A stretch of DNA of 50,305 nt from the NCBI GenBank assembly GCA_903866915.1, contig CAIPPO010000079.1:1-50305 (forward strand), read 5' to 3'. The stretch comes from an uncultured Mucilaginibacter sp. (GTDB taxonomy: Bacteria; Bacteroidota; Bacteroidia; Sphingobacteriales; Sphingobacteriaceae). The position numbers and the translations under genes were made by a program. Position 1 is the first letter of the stretch, and each line of letters starts with the position of its first letter. The notes below the pieces were generated by a model. That model worked only from the letters and a program-made list of their open reading frames with translations, was not told the origin of the DNA and made no database searches. This document shows positions 9,324-18,302 of this stretch, one piece after another.

Positions 9324-9883
9324 CAGCGTCAGTTCAGTAACTTTATTATGTTTAGCGTGTGCGCTTAAACCATACAAATATCATGCACCAATACACTATC
9401 GCGTGGTTTTAGCCTGTTTCCTGACGATAAAGCAGAATTTTGACTAAAAACAGATATTTTATCTTCCTGCAAACCGCAAAATAATGGTCGTTTTTATTCC
9501 CCAAAATGGGCAACAAACCCCACAGCGATAAAATCGTAAAAAAGGCATTTAAATCGCTTTAAGGTACTTTTTTGCCTGCGGACACAGCGCCCAAACCAAG
9601 CTTGAAAGGGCAATTTAAACAACAATAAAATGTTGAATTTTTACCCCTGTTTGTACCCGGTAAACTTAAGGTAAAACCAACAACTAACTGATAAATAGCG
9701 AAGTATATAATTTCTCAATAATTAAAATTATCCCCATCCCTGACTATAATATATTACTTCACAATTAATATAATTTGCTTTGTATGCAAATAATTCTACA
9801 GTAAATTGCCCGTTTCGTTACACTTTTAGTACAGATTTGCTAAAATTTAGCCGGAAATCTATTAATATACTACCTTTGTATCC
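9324..9883. other. 560-base divergent intergenic region between the T9SS cargo gene and tsaE
   Basis: The stretch is AT-rich and has no credible coding frame. It should hold the promoter of the secreted-protein gene on the minus strand and of tsaE on the plus strand. Only the tsaE -7 box was recognised with confidence; a near match (GATATTTG) to the -7 box lies about 55 bases before the secreted-protein start on the minus strand. I saw no RNA gene, repeat array or transposon end, but a structured RNA cannot be ruled out by eye. Confidence 0.5.
9871..9878 (+). promoter_or_regulatory. -7 box of tsaE, predicted leaderless
   Basis: TACCTTTG fully matches TAnnTTTG and is separated from the tsaE ATG by only five bases (TATCC). 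A start of transcription 4-7 bases beyond the box would fall on or next to the A of the ATG. A weak TTTAG lies roughly 20 bases upstream as a possible -33. Confidence 0.55.
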
Positions 9884-10300
9884 ATGGTATTTCCCCTTGA
9901 AAACCTGTCCGAATTACCCGCTGCTGCTGAAAAATTAATGAAGTTTGCCGGCGACGAGAAAATATTCCTGTTCAACGGTGACATGGGTGCCGGGAAAACA
10001 ACCTTCATCAAATCGCTCTGCAAATTTGCCGGCGTCGATGAAAATGTAACCAGTCCCACTTTTTCCATCGTCAACGAATACCGCTGCGGCGACGACAAAA
10101 TTTTTCATTTCGATTTTTACAGGCTAAAGAAACCAGAGGAAGCGCTGGATATGGGCTATGAGGAATATTTCTACTCGGGCCATCGTTGTTTAATCGAATG
10201 GCCAGAAAAAATTGAAGGATTGCTCCCTCAACATTATATCCGTATTGATATACAGGTTTTACCGGCTGGCAAACGCTTGCTAACTTTTACAAAGTTTTAG
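9884..10300 (+). CDS. tsaE: tRNA threonylcarbamoyladenosine biosynthesis ATPase TsaE
   Basis: TsaE is the ATPase that works with TsaB and TsaD to place threonylcarbamoyl on A37 of ANN-decoding tRNAs. The P-loop GDMGAGKTT occupies residues 32-40, followed by the family signature VTSPTFSIVNEY and the HFDFYRLKKPEE segment; the C-terminal IEWPEKI motif is also present. At 138 aa it is normal length. It is 51 bases upstream of ald in the same direction and may share its transcript. Confidence 0.95.
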   Translation: MVFPLENLSELPAAAEKLMKFAGDEKIFLFNGDMGAGKTTFIKSLCKFAGVDENVTSPTFSIVNEYRCGDDKIFHFDFYRLKKPEEALDMGYEEYFYSGHRCLIEWPEKIEGLLPQHYIRIDIQVLPAGKRLLTFTKF

Positions 10301-10351
10301 TTTTAAATCAACTGTTTTTTGTTTATCTTCATCATCCGGAAATAAATTATA

Positions 10352-11578
10352 ATGAGTTCTGAGTTATACAGTGGTTTTTCTGATGTTGCCAGGCAGGCAA
10401 TGATGCAACCCCAGGAGTCGATGCTGGAGGTAAAGAATAAAAAGAATAAGCTCTATATCGGCATTCCTAAAGAAACTTCCTTCCAGGAAAACCGCATAGC
10501 GCTGACACCGCTTTCGGTAGCGCTGCTGGTCAATAACGGGCATGAAGTTATCCTGGAAAACAATGCCGGGCAAGCTGCCAATTTTTCGGATAAAGATTAC
10601 AGTGAACAGGGTGCCCATATTGTTTACGATACCAAGGCGGTATATGAGGCTAATATCATCATCAAAATAGCTCCTCCAACCCTTCAGGAGATCGAGCTGA
10701 TGAAACCGCATCAGATCCTGATTTCGACCCTGCAGTTATCAACCTTAAAAGCTGAATGCCTGCATGCTCTTCTACAAAAGAAGATCACCGCATTATCCTT
10801 TGAGCATCTGCGTGATGAGGGTGGCTCACTGGCAGTGGTCCGCGCGATGAGCGAAATTGTGGGTGCTACTTCTATCCTGATCGCAGCAGAATACCTCAGC
10901 AATATTTTTGACGGCAAGGGCCTGATGCTGGGTGGCATCACCGGCGTTCCACCAACCGAGATCGTTATATTAGGTGCTGGTACCGTTGGCGAATATGCCG
11001 CCAGAACCGCCATTTCACTAGGTGCCGAGGTGAAGGTTTTTGATCCTTCGATCTATAAATTACGCCGTTTACAAAATAATATAGGCTCACGTGTATTTAC
11101 TTCGGTAGTTCAGCCAATTGTCCTCGAAAAAGCGATCACTACCTGCGACGTAGCCATAGGCGCCATGCGCGCCGAGGATGGCCGGAGCCCCTGTATCGTT
11201 TCAGAAAGCACAGTAAGTCGTATGAAACCAAATTCTGTCATCATCGATGTAAGTATAGACCAGGGCGGTTGTTTCGAAACATCGGAGGTGACCAACCATA
11301 CCCATCCTGTGTTCCGCAAATATGATGTGATACATTACTGCGTGCCTAATATTGCTTCGCGCGTGGCCAGAACAGCTACTTATTCACTAACCAACATCTT
11401 TACACCCATCCTGCTTGATATCGGCGAAAAAGGCGGACTTAAGAATGTTATCTGGCAAAAATCCGGTGTACGTAATGCTGTATATATTTTTGAAGGGCAA
11501 CTTACCAATAAATTTATCGGCGAACGCTTCAATATTCCATGCAAAGATCTTGATCTGCTCATAGTTTCGCACCGCTAA
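10352..11578 (+). CDS. ald: Alanine dehydrogenase
   Basis: The enzyme interconverts alanine and pyruvate plus ammonia with NAD. The N-terminal substrate domain begins near residue 34 (LYIGIPKETSFQENRIALTP) with the conserved arginine at 48; the Rossmann fold has GAGTVG at 208-213, and the later DVSIDQGG segment matches the catalytic region of the family. Compared with typical alanine dehydrogenases of about 370 aa, this 408-aa protein has about 33 extra N-terminal residues, and the usual histidine neighbourhood reads SFEHLRDEGG. This variant form is, to my knowledge, common in Bacteroidota. A related dehydrogenase of the same fold cannot be fully excluded. Confidence 0.88.
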   Translation: MSSELYSGFSDVARQAMMQPQESMLEVKNKKNKLYIGIPKETSFQENRIALTPLSVALLVNNGHEVILENNAGQAANFSDKDYSEQGAHIVYDTKAVYEANIIIKIAPPTLQEIELMKPHQILISTLQLSTLKAECLHALLQKKITALSFEHLRDEGGSLAVVRAMSEIVGATSILIAAEYLSNIFDGKGLMLGGITGVPPTEIVILGAGTVGEYAARTAISLGAEVKVFDPSIYKLRRLQNNIGSRVFTSVVQPIVLEKAITTCDVAIGAMRAEDGRSPCIVSESTVSRMKPNSVIIDVSIDQGGCFETSEVTNHTHPVFRKYDVIHYCVPNIASRVARTATYSLTNIFTPILLDIGEKGGLKNVIWQKSGVRNAVYIFEGQLTNKFIGERFNIPCKDLDLLIVSHR

Positions 11579-11620
11579 ACCCTGACTGCCAGCCTGTTCT
11601 ATTAAGTTTTAAAAAAAACC

Positions 11621-11650
11621 TTGCGGAATAAAAAATCGTGGCTATATTTG
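11621..11650 (+). promoter_or_regulatory. Promoter of tRNA-Asp
   Basis: TTG, a spacer of 19 bases, then TATATTTG followed by C gives an exact match to the Bacteroidota vegetative promoter. It lies 32 bases before the mature tRNA end, and nothing else starts here on this strand. Confidence 0.8.
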
Positions 11651-11682
11651 CAGCCCCTACCGGGGGTTTCCCCCGGCAGAAC

Positions 11683-11756
11683 GGAGTGGTAGTTCAGCTG
11701 GTTAGAATACATGCCTGTCACGCATGGGGTCGCGGGTTCGAGTCCCGTCCATTCCG
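11683..11756 (+). tRNA. tRNA-Asp (GTC)
   Basis: A complete cloverleaf can be folded. The acceptor stem is GGAGTGG with CCATTCC (one G-T pair). The anticodon stem is CATGC with GCATG around the seven-base loop CTGTCAC, giving anticodon GTC. The T-arm contains GGTTCGAGTCC. The discriminator base is G, as in tRNA-Asp; CCA is not encoded. A dedicated promoter lies upstream and a hairpin terminator follows within 10 bases. Confidence 0.97.
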
Positions 11757-11765
11757 CATCAAAAA

Positions 11766-11800
11766 AGAGGTTACATGCAAATGTAGCCTCTTTTTGTTTT
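11766..11800 (+). terminator. Rho-independent terminator of tRNA-Asp, probably bidirectional
   Basis: AGAGGTTACA pairs with TGTAGCCTCT (ten pairs, one of them G-T) around a six-base loop, followed by a T run. The opposite strand has A/T runs on the other side as well, so it can also end transcripts of the convergent RMD1-family gene. Confidence 0.85.
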
Positions 11801-11807
11801 TATGCTT

Positions 11808-11867
11808 CGCCCGTCCATGCGTGACGCCTGGACATAAGCAACGTTTAAGCGTGACGCTTGAATGGGC
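11808..11867. repeat. Imperfect 20-base inverted repeat with GCGTGACGC cores
   Basis: Two 20-base arms that begin and end with CGCCC and GGGCG pair at about 16 of 20 positions around a 20-base spacer, and each arm holds its own near-palindrome GCGTGACGC. GC content is much higher than in the flanks. It lies between the tRNA-Asp terminator and the 3' end of the convergent RMD1 gene, a typical place for REP-like extragenic palindromes. Only one copy was noticed in this window. Confidence 0.5.
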
Positions 11868-11898
11868 GGGGGGCGGTATAGGCGGTCAACTGCCCTTT

Positions 11899-12681
11899 CT
11901 AATGAAATATCCGCTGTACAAAAATATTCAACACTTCTACCAGGATCAGGATGATGATGACAATTTCGAGCCGGAAACTGTTCCGGTATTGGAGCAGGTC
12001 TTTAAATAACTCTAAATTATCTTTTACGATATTTAATCCTTCCTGAATATCCCTGAATCGTTCCTGCAGATCGAAAGTACGCTTCAGATCGATATGGATC
12101 TTGTTCAGATTTTCATCGTCCCAGGTTTCGGGTGGGGAATCGAAAATATATAGGTTTTCGGCGATCCTGTTTTTTAACACCAGCGTTTTGCCAATATATT
12201 TCTTTAGGTTGATACCCGAAATATTGAGCCTTCCTTTAGCTTCCAGCATTTGCGTATGTCGGTTGGTTTCTTCGATCAGCCGTGTAGTTTGTTCTTCATA
12301 ATAGTCAAGCGCTACGGACTGAGATACCGTAAGCATGATCAACCGTAACACCTCGATATCCGAGTCAACGATCTCGATCGAGTTAAAACCGATCTTATTT
12401 TTACCGGCTTTGGTTAATATTTCAAACTCTTCGGTCAGGCTTTGGTCAAAAGCATTTTTGCAATAGGAGGATATTAACCTCAGGAATTCACTGATCCTGA
12501 TATGATCATAATTTAAAAAGCAAACCACACCGTACCGGAAGATGTATATGAATTGGTCGTTGCCGGTCGTATAAAACAACTCATCGGCATCAGCATAATG
12601 CAGCTCAGCTTTAAAGGCGGCTTTAAATAACTTAATATCTATACTGTCCGCAATTTGATAGGATAAAACTTTTTGTAGCAT
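11899..12681 (-). CDS. RMD1/YagE (DUF155) family membrane-anchored protein
   Basis: The 260-aa protein matches the RMD1/DUF155 family, whose eukaryotic members are mitochondrial inner-membrane proteins. Visible family features are the opening beta-rich segment with FIYIFRYGVVCFLN (about 45-58), a helical middle with LIEETNRHTQMLEAKGRLNI, and ILKNRIAENLYIFDSPPETWD-like residues around 170-190. One transmembrane helix (LEIVIIILILVEVLNIFV) lies near the C-terminus, so most of the protein should sit in the cytoplasm. The bacterial function is not established. It is a single gene, convergent with tRNA-Asp. Confidence 0.85.
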   Translation of the reverse strand: MLQKVLSYQIADSIDIKLFKAAFKAELHYADADELFYTTGNDQFIYIFRYGVVCFLNYDHIRISEFLRLISSYCKNAFDQSLTEEFEILTKAGKNKIGFNSIEIVDSDIEVLRLIMLTVSQSVALDYYEEQTTRLIEETNRHTQMLEAKGRLNISGINLKKYIGKTLVLKNRIAENLYIFDSPPETWDDENLNKIHIDLKRTFDLQERFRDIQEGLNIVKDNLELFKDLLQYRNSFRLEIVIIILILVEVLNIFVQRIFH

Positions 12682-12854
12682 AGCGGTATTGTAAATTCAC
12701 AAAATGAAGGCCCTGAAATAAAAGGGTCCTAAGGGCAGGATCTCATAACTTTTTGTTATGCCCCGCGATAAAGAATCGCACAGCTAAAGTTACGTAAATA
12801 CTTGCTTTTTATCTAGCTAAGATGCTGATTCCCATAAATACGATGTATAACCTC

Positions 12855-14432
12855 TTAAGCCTGATAAACACAAATGCCATTGATATAGGTTTTTTCAACT
12901 TTGATCGACGATAATTCGGAAGCATCTACCTGCATTGGATCTTTATCCAGCATAACCAGGTCGGCATATTGCCCGGGCTCGAGCGTCCCCATTTTTGCGT
13001 TACCGCTAATAGCTGCCGCACTTAAGGTATAACCTTTTAAGGCGGCTTCAACCCTGATGGCCTCATGAGGTGCTATTTCAAATCCTTCATTGTCCCTGCG
13101 CGTTACTGCCGCCGCAACGCCTTTCAAAGGATTCAGATCGCTTACTACTGGTGCATCTGAAGACAAAGCAGTTAAAATACCATGTTGTAATACAGATTTT
13201 ACGGGGTAGCAATGATCGAGGTATTGCTGGTCGAGGTATTGCCGGAAATTTTTCCCGAGTTCGCTGATAAAAATAGTTTGCATCGATGTGGCGATCCCAG
13301 CCGCTGCCATAGCATTCAGGTGCTTTTCTTCCGGAAGACCCAGGTGCTCTATTCTTTTGATATTTCCTGGAAAGGGTTTGGATAGCTCCTGATAACATCC
13401 GATCACGAATTCAATTGCGGCATCGCCAATGGCATGGGTTGCCAAACCCAGTCCATTTTCCAGTGCCGCCCTACCCAACTCCAGGTATTGCGCCCTTTGA
13501 AGACGCAACACACCGTGTTCAGCCGTATTTTTATAAGTGCGCTTCAGTGCTGCTGTTTTGCCGCTGAGCCCGCCGTCGCTGAAAAACTTTACGGTATTTA
13601 CGCTAAACCAATCCGAAACAAAATATTCCGGCAGATCAAATGGCCTTTCACCACCATCGGGTAACAATATGGGGATAGCATTAACTCTTAGTCCCATCTC
13701 ACCAGACAAATTCATTTCATGGTAAGCCTGCAACAGTAAAGGGTCGACCGCGGGATCAGTAGCAGCTGTTATACCGAGGCTGTAAAACTGTTGCCTCGCT
13801 GCCCGGATCATTATTTTAAGCTCATCTTTAGTATAAGCAGGAATGTGTTTGCTGACAAGGCCAAGCGCCGTTTCCGAAAAAATACCATTCGGTATCCCAT
13901 CCTTTCCTATTTGCATTACGCCGCCGGGCGGCACCGGGGTATCGGCGTCAATAGCGCTCAACTCCAGCGCTTTCGAATTGGCAGCAGCAATATGCGCGCA
14001 AGTGCGGATAAGAAATATCGGCTTTTTAGTAGTGATCTTATCCAGATCACTTTTGTCGGGCATTCTGCCTTCCTTCCAGCCAGCCTCATTGAACCCTCGA
14101 CAGGTTATCCAGCCCAACTGAGGGTTTTGCCGGTGATAGTCGCCTATCATGTCCAGCATCTCCTCCATGCTTTTTGCCGACCTCACATCGAGCATAAAAG
14201 TCTTCAAATTACCCACCTTCCAGATATGGATATGGGAATCATTAAAACCCGGCAGCAATGCCTTACCGCCTGCATCGATCAATTCCGTGCCAGCCTCTGC
14301 CAATGGCTCCAGTTCATTCCACCTGCCAATGGCAATAATACGCCCGCTTTCTATAGCAAGTGTATCATTCCCTGTTTTGAATCCATTGTTAAAGGAAAGC
14401 AAACTGGCATTTCGGATGATCAACCTTGACAT
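12855..14432 (-). CDS. Metal-dependent amidohydrolase (YtcJ/NfdA-like)
   Basis: This 525-aa enzyme belongs to the amidohydrolase superfamily, in the group containing YtcJ and N-substituted formamide deformylase. Metal-binding features are the H-x-H in GFNDSHIHIW (about 65-70), histidines in LATHAIGDAA and KRIEHLG, and the aspartate in LSSDAPV. The N- and C-terminal ends form the small beta-sandwich typical of the family (LIIRNASLLSF, then GTLEPGQYADLVMLD). No signal peptide is seen, so it acts in the cytoplasm. It is the last gene of the eleven-gene run, 11 bases behind an aminotransferase. In that setting it may hydrolyse an N-acyl or N-formyl amine, an inference from neighbours only. Confidence 0.85.
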   Translation of the reverse strand: MSRLIIRNASLLSFNNGFKTGNDTLAIESGRIIAIGRWNELEPLAEAGTELIDAGGKALLPGFNDSHIHIWKVGNLKTFMLDVRSAKSMEEMLDMIGDYHRQNPQLGWITCRGFNEAGWKEGRMPDKSDLDKITTKKPIFLIRTCAHIAAANSKALELSAIDADTPVPPGGVMQIGKDGIPNGIFSETALGLVSKHIPAYTKDELKIMIRAARQQFYSLGITAATDPAVDPLLLQAYHEMNLSGEMGLRVNAIPILLPDGGERPFDLPEYFVSDWFSVNTVKFFSDGGLSGKTAALKRTYKNTAEHGVLRLQRAQYLELGRAALENGLGLATHAIGDAAIEFVIGCYQELSKPFPGNIKRIEHLGLPEEKHLNAMAAAGIATSMQTIFISELGKNFRQYLDQQYLDHCYPVKSVLQHGILTALSSDAPVVSDLNPLKGVAAAVTRRDNEGFEIAPHEAIRVEAALKGYTLSAAAISGNAKMGTLEPGQYADLVMLDKDPMQVDASELSSIKVEKTYINGICVYQA

Positions 14433-14443
14433 ATTAACCTGAC

Positions 14444-15796
14444 TTAGACTTTCACTGCTCTCTTCTCTTGCGCACGGGCAATGGCATCTTCCAAAACCTG
14501 CAAACCCTCAGCCAGTTGTTCGTCGGTGATGACGATGGGAGGCAGCAAACGAATACAATTGCTGAATAAGCCTGCACGTATCATTAATAAACCATGGGCC
14601 ACGGCATCCCGGATGATCTCGAGTGTAACATCGGCATCGGGTTCACGGGTATCGCGGTCTTTTACAAATTCTACAAGGCGCATGGCACCTATTCCGCGCA
14701 CATCGCCGATCAGCGGGTATTTATCTTTCCATTGCTCGAGTGTCGTACGAATGATCTCGCCAACATGGTTCACTCTTTCCAAAAATGCCGGGCTTTTGAT
14801 AATGTTGATGGCCTCGATTGCTGCCACACAGGCGACAGGGCTGCCACCATAGGTACCACCCACACCACCAAGGTGCGGAGCGTCCAGTATTTCGGCTTTA
14901 CCTGTTATAGCACTGATCGGCATACCAGCCCCGATAGATTTTGCACTTACGATGATATCAGGAATAACCCCACTATGTTCAACTGCAAAGAACTTACCTG
15001 TACGGCCTGCCCCGCACTGGATCTCGTCAGCAATAAATACGATGCCATGCCGATCGCATACTTCTCTTAATTTATGCAGGTAAGCTGCTGGGATGGGCAA
15101 AAAGCCACCCTCACCCTGTACCGGTTCAATTATTATAGCTGCCAGCGAATCCGGATCTACCTGCGAAATAAAGGCTTCTTCCAGCTTTTTAATGCTGTAA
15201 GCAACATATTCTTCTTCGGTCATACCCGGAATACCACGATAGGTATTGGGTGCGGGTATACGGTAAATATCAGACACATAAGAGCCAAATCCTTTTTTAA
15301 ACAATGCATACTTGCTTGTCAGGCTTAAGGTAAGCAAGGTCCGACCATGGTATGCCCCTTCAAAACATAATACTGCATTACGTTTGGTGTAGTATTTGGC
15401 AATATTTACAGCATTTTCAACCGCTTCAGAGCCTGAGTTCGCTAATAATGTCTTTTTAGGAAAGTTGCCGGGAGTAAGACTGTTCAACAACTCGGCCAGA
15501 TCGAGGTAAGGCTCCATGGTTGTAACCAGTGAGCAGGTATGAATATATTTATCCAATTGATCTTTGATCGCATTTACCACTTGCTCATTGCTGTGTCCGA
15601 CATTGATCATTCCGATACCGCCTGCAAAGTCGAGCAGTTGGTTACCATCGACATCCCAAACCAGGGCGCCTTCGGCTTTCTCCACTACGATCTCGGTTGA
15701 CTTTGCCAACCCGACCGGCAATGCGTTTTTCCTTCTCTCTAATGCTGCTAAGCCTTTTGGGCCCGGCAGCGCTGTTTTCAATTGAATGTATGACAT
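14444..15796 (-). CDS. Class III aminotransferase, 4-aminobutyrate aminotransferase-like
   Basis: This PLP enzyme transfers the terminal amino group of an omega-amino acid (GABA type) to 2-oxoglutarate. It has SGSEAVENAV (121-130) for cofactor phosphate contact, EPVQGEGGF (224-232), the PLP-contacting D257 in FIADEIQCG and the Schiff-base lysine K286 in VSAKSIGAGMP. The 450-aa length is normal for GabT, and similarity is strong along the whole chain, but family members also use beta-alanine, acetylornithine or putrescine. It is one of two class III aminotransferases in the run (the other at 19.8-21.1 kb) and the two differ considerably, suggesting different amine substrates rather than a recent duplication. 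Confidence 0.88.
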   Translation of the reverse strand: MSYIQLKTALPGPKGLAALERRKNALPVGLAKSTEIVVEKAEGALVWDVDGNQLLDFAGGIGMINVGHSNEQVVNAIKDQLDKYIHTCSLVTTMEPYLDLAELLNSLTPGNFPKKTLLANSGSEAVENAVNIAKYYTKRNAVLCFEGAYHGRTLLTLSLTSKYALFKKGFGSYVSDIYRIPAPNTYRGIPGMTEEEYVAYSIKKLEEAFISQVDPDSLAAIIIEPVQGEGGFLPIPAAYLHKLREVCDRHGIVFIADEIQCGAGRTGKFFAVEHSGVIPDIIVSAKSIGAGMPISAITGKAEILDAPHLGGVGGTYGGSPVACVAAIEAINIIKSPAFLERVNHVGEIIRTTLEQWKDKYPLIGDVRGIGAMRLVEFVKDRDTREPDADVTLEIIRDAVAHGLLMIRAGLFSNCIRLLPPIVITDEQLAEGLQVLEDAIARAQEKRAVKV

Positions 15797-15808
15797 GATA
15801 TCGATAGT

Positions 15809-16231
15809 TTACTTTATCTGTTTTGAAAAATGATGACTGCTCAAATTGAAGCCTTTGTTGAGGTAAAGCCTATGCGCCGCAAGCCGCTGGTAACCCGAAT
15901 CAAGTGTGACCGCTTTATACCCCATCGACTCTGCCAGATCACTCACATAATCCAGCAATAGGCCGCCTAAGCCTTTTCCGCGATGGGAAGGGAGCGTTGA
16001 AAGATCGTCGATATAAATGTGCTTGCCATTGAACAGGAACTGCAAATACCTGAATCCGACCGCTGCTACGGCTTTACCTTCCTCTTCAATATAAGCCAGG
16101 TTATACCCTTCGGTGATCATCTCCAGCACCATAGGTACAAATTGTTCATGATCCAGGTGCGGCCTGAGCTCCCGGAGCACATCCCAGCATTTAGCAATAT
16201 CTGCTTCAGTCGAAGCTATTTTGATCTCCAT
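15809..16231 (-). CDS. GNAT family N-acetyltransferase
   Basis: A 140-aa single-domain acetyltransferase of the GCN5 family. The acetyl-CoA pyrophosphate loop is seen in LPSHRGKGLGGLLLDYV (about 96-112), preceded by the beta strand IYIDDLSTL and followed by the usual C-terminal segment (VTLDSGYQRLAAHRLYLNKG). The acceptor is unknown; its position between an aminotransferase and another GNAT, with 3-12 base gaps, suggests an amine from the same pathway. Confidence 0.87.
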   Translation of the reverse strand: MEIKIASTEADIAKCWDVLRELRPHLDHEQFVPMVLEMITEGYNLAYIEEEGKAVAAVGFRYLQFLFNGKHIYIDDLSTLPSHRGKGLGGLLLDYVSDLAESMGYKAVTLDSGYQRLAAHRLYLNKGFNLSSHHFSKQIK

Positions 16232-16234
16232 TTG

Positions 16235-16894
16235 TTAAATATTGGTATCCCGGTTAATTTTTATAAAAACCCCGTAATTACCACAAACCGGGTCGTTCAG
16301 GTATTCGGGTATCAATGCGATCGGCTCAAAGCCTATTTTCATTTGCGGTGTCAAAGTTGGATCCGAACGCCGGCCACTGATCAGTTCGTTGTAATACGCT
16401 TCACCTGTCATTGCATCGCTTACAGCACCATAACCACTCATCATTCCAACCGTGATCTGCCCATTCAAGCCCAATTGTTTAACCAGTTCGTGCCGGGCGC
16501 GGTAAAGCAAGCGGGCAAGGCCCCGTCCGCGGTATTCCGGGTGTACGCCAATATCAAGGCCATAGAGCCATTGTCCATTCGGATCATGATTGGTCATCCA
16601 ACCACCAGCAAAGGTTTCTTTAAATGAATGATGGACATCGTTCATATCAAAATCACTGCGCATAGTTGACGTCATACCGATCACTCTGCCATTGTCGGTG
16701 ATCACAAACTGCCCTTCCGGGAATATTTCAAGATGCCTCAGGTAATGTTTTGCTAAGATAAGTTCGTCATCAGCCAACGTTGGAAAAACGATCCTTTGTA
16801 ACTCTTCCAGCTGTTCAGCATGCTGAGGCTGGGTATTTTGAACTAAAAGACCAGCGTTTTCGGTGGCAGTAAAGGTTCGGATAATGGTTTGCAT
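16235..16894 (-). CDS. GNAT family N-acetyltransferase (larger)
   Basis: The acetyl-CoA loop motif is GVHPEYRGRGLARLLYRAR in the centre of the protein, after the strand LYGLDIGVH. At 219 aa it is larger than the neighbouring GNAT and has an extra C-terminal part (about 160-219) with no recognised motif. The start was set at MQTIIRTFTATE because the longer frame begins inside the preceding NhaC gene; this leaves a 10-base gap instead of a 20-base overlap. The acceptor is unknown. Confidence 0.84.
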   Translation of the reverse strand: MQTIIRTFTATENAGLLVQNTQPQHAEQLEELQRIVFPTLADDELILAKHYLRHLEIFPEGQFVITDNGRVIGMTSTMRSDFDMNDVHHSFKETFAGGWMTNHDPNGQWLYGLDIGVHPEYRGRGLARLLYRARHELVKQLGLNGQITVGMMSGYGAVSDAMTGEAYYNELISGRRSDPTLTPQMKIGFEPIALIPEYLNDPVCGNYGVFIKINRDTNI

Positions 16895-16904
16895 TTTAAA
16901 CTTT

Positions 16905-18278
16905 TTAATGTACAGTATAGCCAAGTATCACATAAACGAGCGACGATAATCCGAAAGCGATAAATGCGTAGGGCAACTGCGACAATCCATGTTCAAGGTT
17001 GTTACATTCAGTACTTTGGGCCGTGAGCACGGTAGCGTCAGAGTATAGGCAGGCGTTGGCTCCGAAAACTCCGGCGCTGATCACTGCGCCACAGTTCAAC
17101 AAAACGTTTGAACCAAAATGCTGCGCGAGCGGCACCACCAGCGGTATAGCAATAGCATACAAGCCCCAGGAAGAACCAGTTGTGACTGAAATTATTGATA
17201 GCGATACAAAAACAATAACTGGTAAAAACTCACGGTTGAGGTAGGGTGATGCCGAATGCAGAATGTACTGGGTAAGTCCCATCTTATCATTTACATCTTT
17301 CAATACATAGCTCATCATTAAAATGGCCAGTGCATAAACCATACTGTTAAATCCGCCAAATACGGTTTCTGACAATTGCTGGAAAGACCCCAGTTTGATG
17401 ACCAGATAGTAAATAAAGGTGAACACCACAGCGACCATAACACCTTTCAGCGCATCGATATCAAAATAGATTGTTGCGATAAGCAATACAACGATTGGCA
17501 ACAGGAAATAAATAACTTTTGATTTTTTAGCCGGATTCATTGTCGTAATGTCCAATGAGGCCGAACTGCTGAATTCGGTTTCCGTCAATCTGCCTGTTTC
17601 TTTTGCCCGGATATCAGCCTTTTTGAGGCGGCCAAACCAGGGTAAAATTCCATAGATGAACAAAGGGATAAGCAGCACCGAAACGTAACCATAAGAAACA
17701 AATGGGATCATTTTCCAGTATGTCGCCAAACCCCGTCCTTTTGCTGCAACATGGGAAGTCTCCAGTATATTGGCTACAAATATCGTCCAGGTAGAAATAG
17801 GCACTACTACACACCAGGGCGGAGCAGTGGTATTGACGATATAAGCTAATTTTTCGCGCGGCACCTTAAAAGCATCTGTGATCTTACGCATAGAAAGACC
17901 TACGGTAAGGGCACTCAGGTAATCGTCCAGAAAAATAAAAAGACCAAGCGCCCAGGCACCCATTAATGCACTTTTTTCGGTTTTCAGCCGGGTCAGCGCC
18001 CACTCACCAAATTTAAAAGTTCCACCACTTCGCACCATCAGTCCGATCAACGACCCATACAAACCGCAAACCAATATCACCCAAACCGAATCTTGCTTAC
18101 CCATCACCGTCTCAAACGAACTCACAAAATTGCTAAACACATTCGTCCGCTCGTAATAACCGATAATGCCATAACCAACCAAACAGCCAATTAGCAGCGG
18201 CTCGAACGAGGTACGTTGCTTTATGGCAAGTATAATTACTACTGCAGGAGGGATGAGTGCTATTGCGCCGTATTGCAT
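16905..18278 (-). CDS. NhaC family Na+/H+ antiporter-like transporter
   Basis: An integral inner-membrane protein of 457 aa with about eleven hydrophobic segments. The middle has the conserved LGLFIFLDDYLSALTVG segment with its paired aspartates and later ITTGSSWGLYAIAIP and GANACLYSDATVL, which match the NhaC/Na+-H+ antiporter group. Members of this group include antiporters that exchange organic solutes, so in this operon it may move an amine, an amino acid or a product acid rather than only sodium. That is inference from context. Confidence 0.85.
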   Translation of the reverse strand: MQYGAIALIPPAVVIILAIKQRTSFEPLLIGCLVGYGIIGYYERTNVFSNFVSSFETVMGKQDSVWVILVCGLYGSLIGLMVRSGGTFKFGEWALTRLKTEKSALMGAWALGLFIFLDDYLSALTVGLSMRKITDAFKVPREKLAYIVNTTAPPWCVVVPISTWTIFVANILETSHVAAKGRGLATYWKMIPFVSYGYVSVLLIPLFIYGILPWFGRLKKADIRAKETGRLTETEFSSSASLDITTMNPAKKSKVIYFLLPIVVLLIATIYFDIDALKGVMVAVVFTFIYYLVIKLGSFQQLSETVFGGFNSMVYALAILMMSYVLKDVNDKMGLTQYILHSASPYLNREFLPVIVFVSLSIISVTTGSSWGLYAIAIPLVVPLAQHFGSNVLLNCGAVISAGVFGANACLYSDATVLTAQSTECNNLEHGLSQLPYAFIAFGLSSLVYVILGYTVH

Positions 18279-18302
18279 TTGGGTTGCTGTTAGAATGATT
18301 GA

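Noticed and set aside
11638..12009. Open frame of 123 codons running through tRNA-Asp
   Set aside because: It covers the tRNA, its terminator and the end of the RMD1-family gene, so it cannot be a protein gene.
13791..14429. Open frame of 212 codons on the plus strand opposite the amidohydrolase
   Set aside because: It lies fully inside a well-supported enzyme gene on the other strand and shows no recognisable family motif; it reflects codon bias of the real gene.
14594..15070. Open frame of 158 codons on the plus strand opposite an aminotransferase
   Set aside because: The opposite frame keeps all PLP-enzyme motifs; this frame is a shadow.
16019..16627. Open frame of 202 codons on the plus strand opposite the two GNAT genes
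   Set aside because: It spans the junction of two recognisable acetyltransferases and has no motif of its own.
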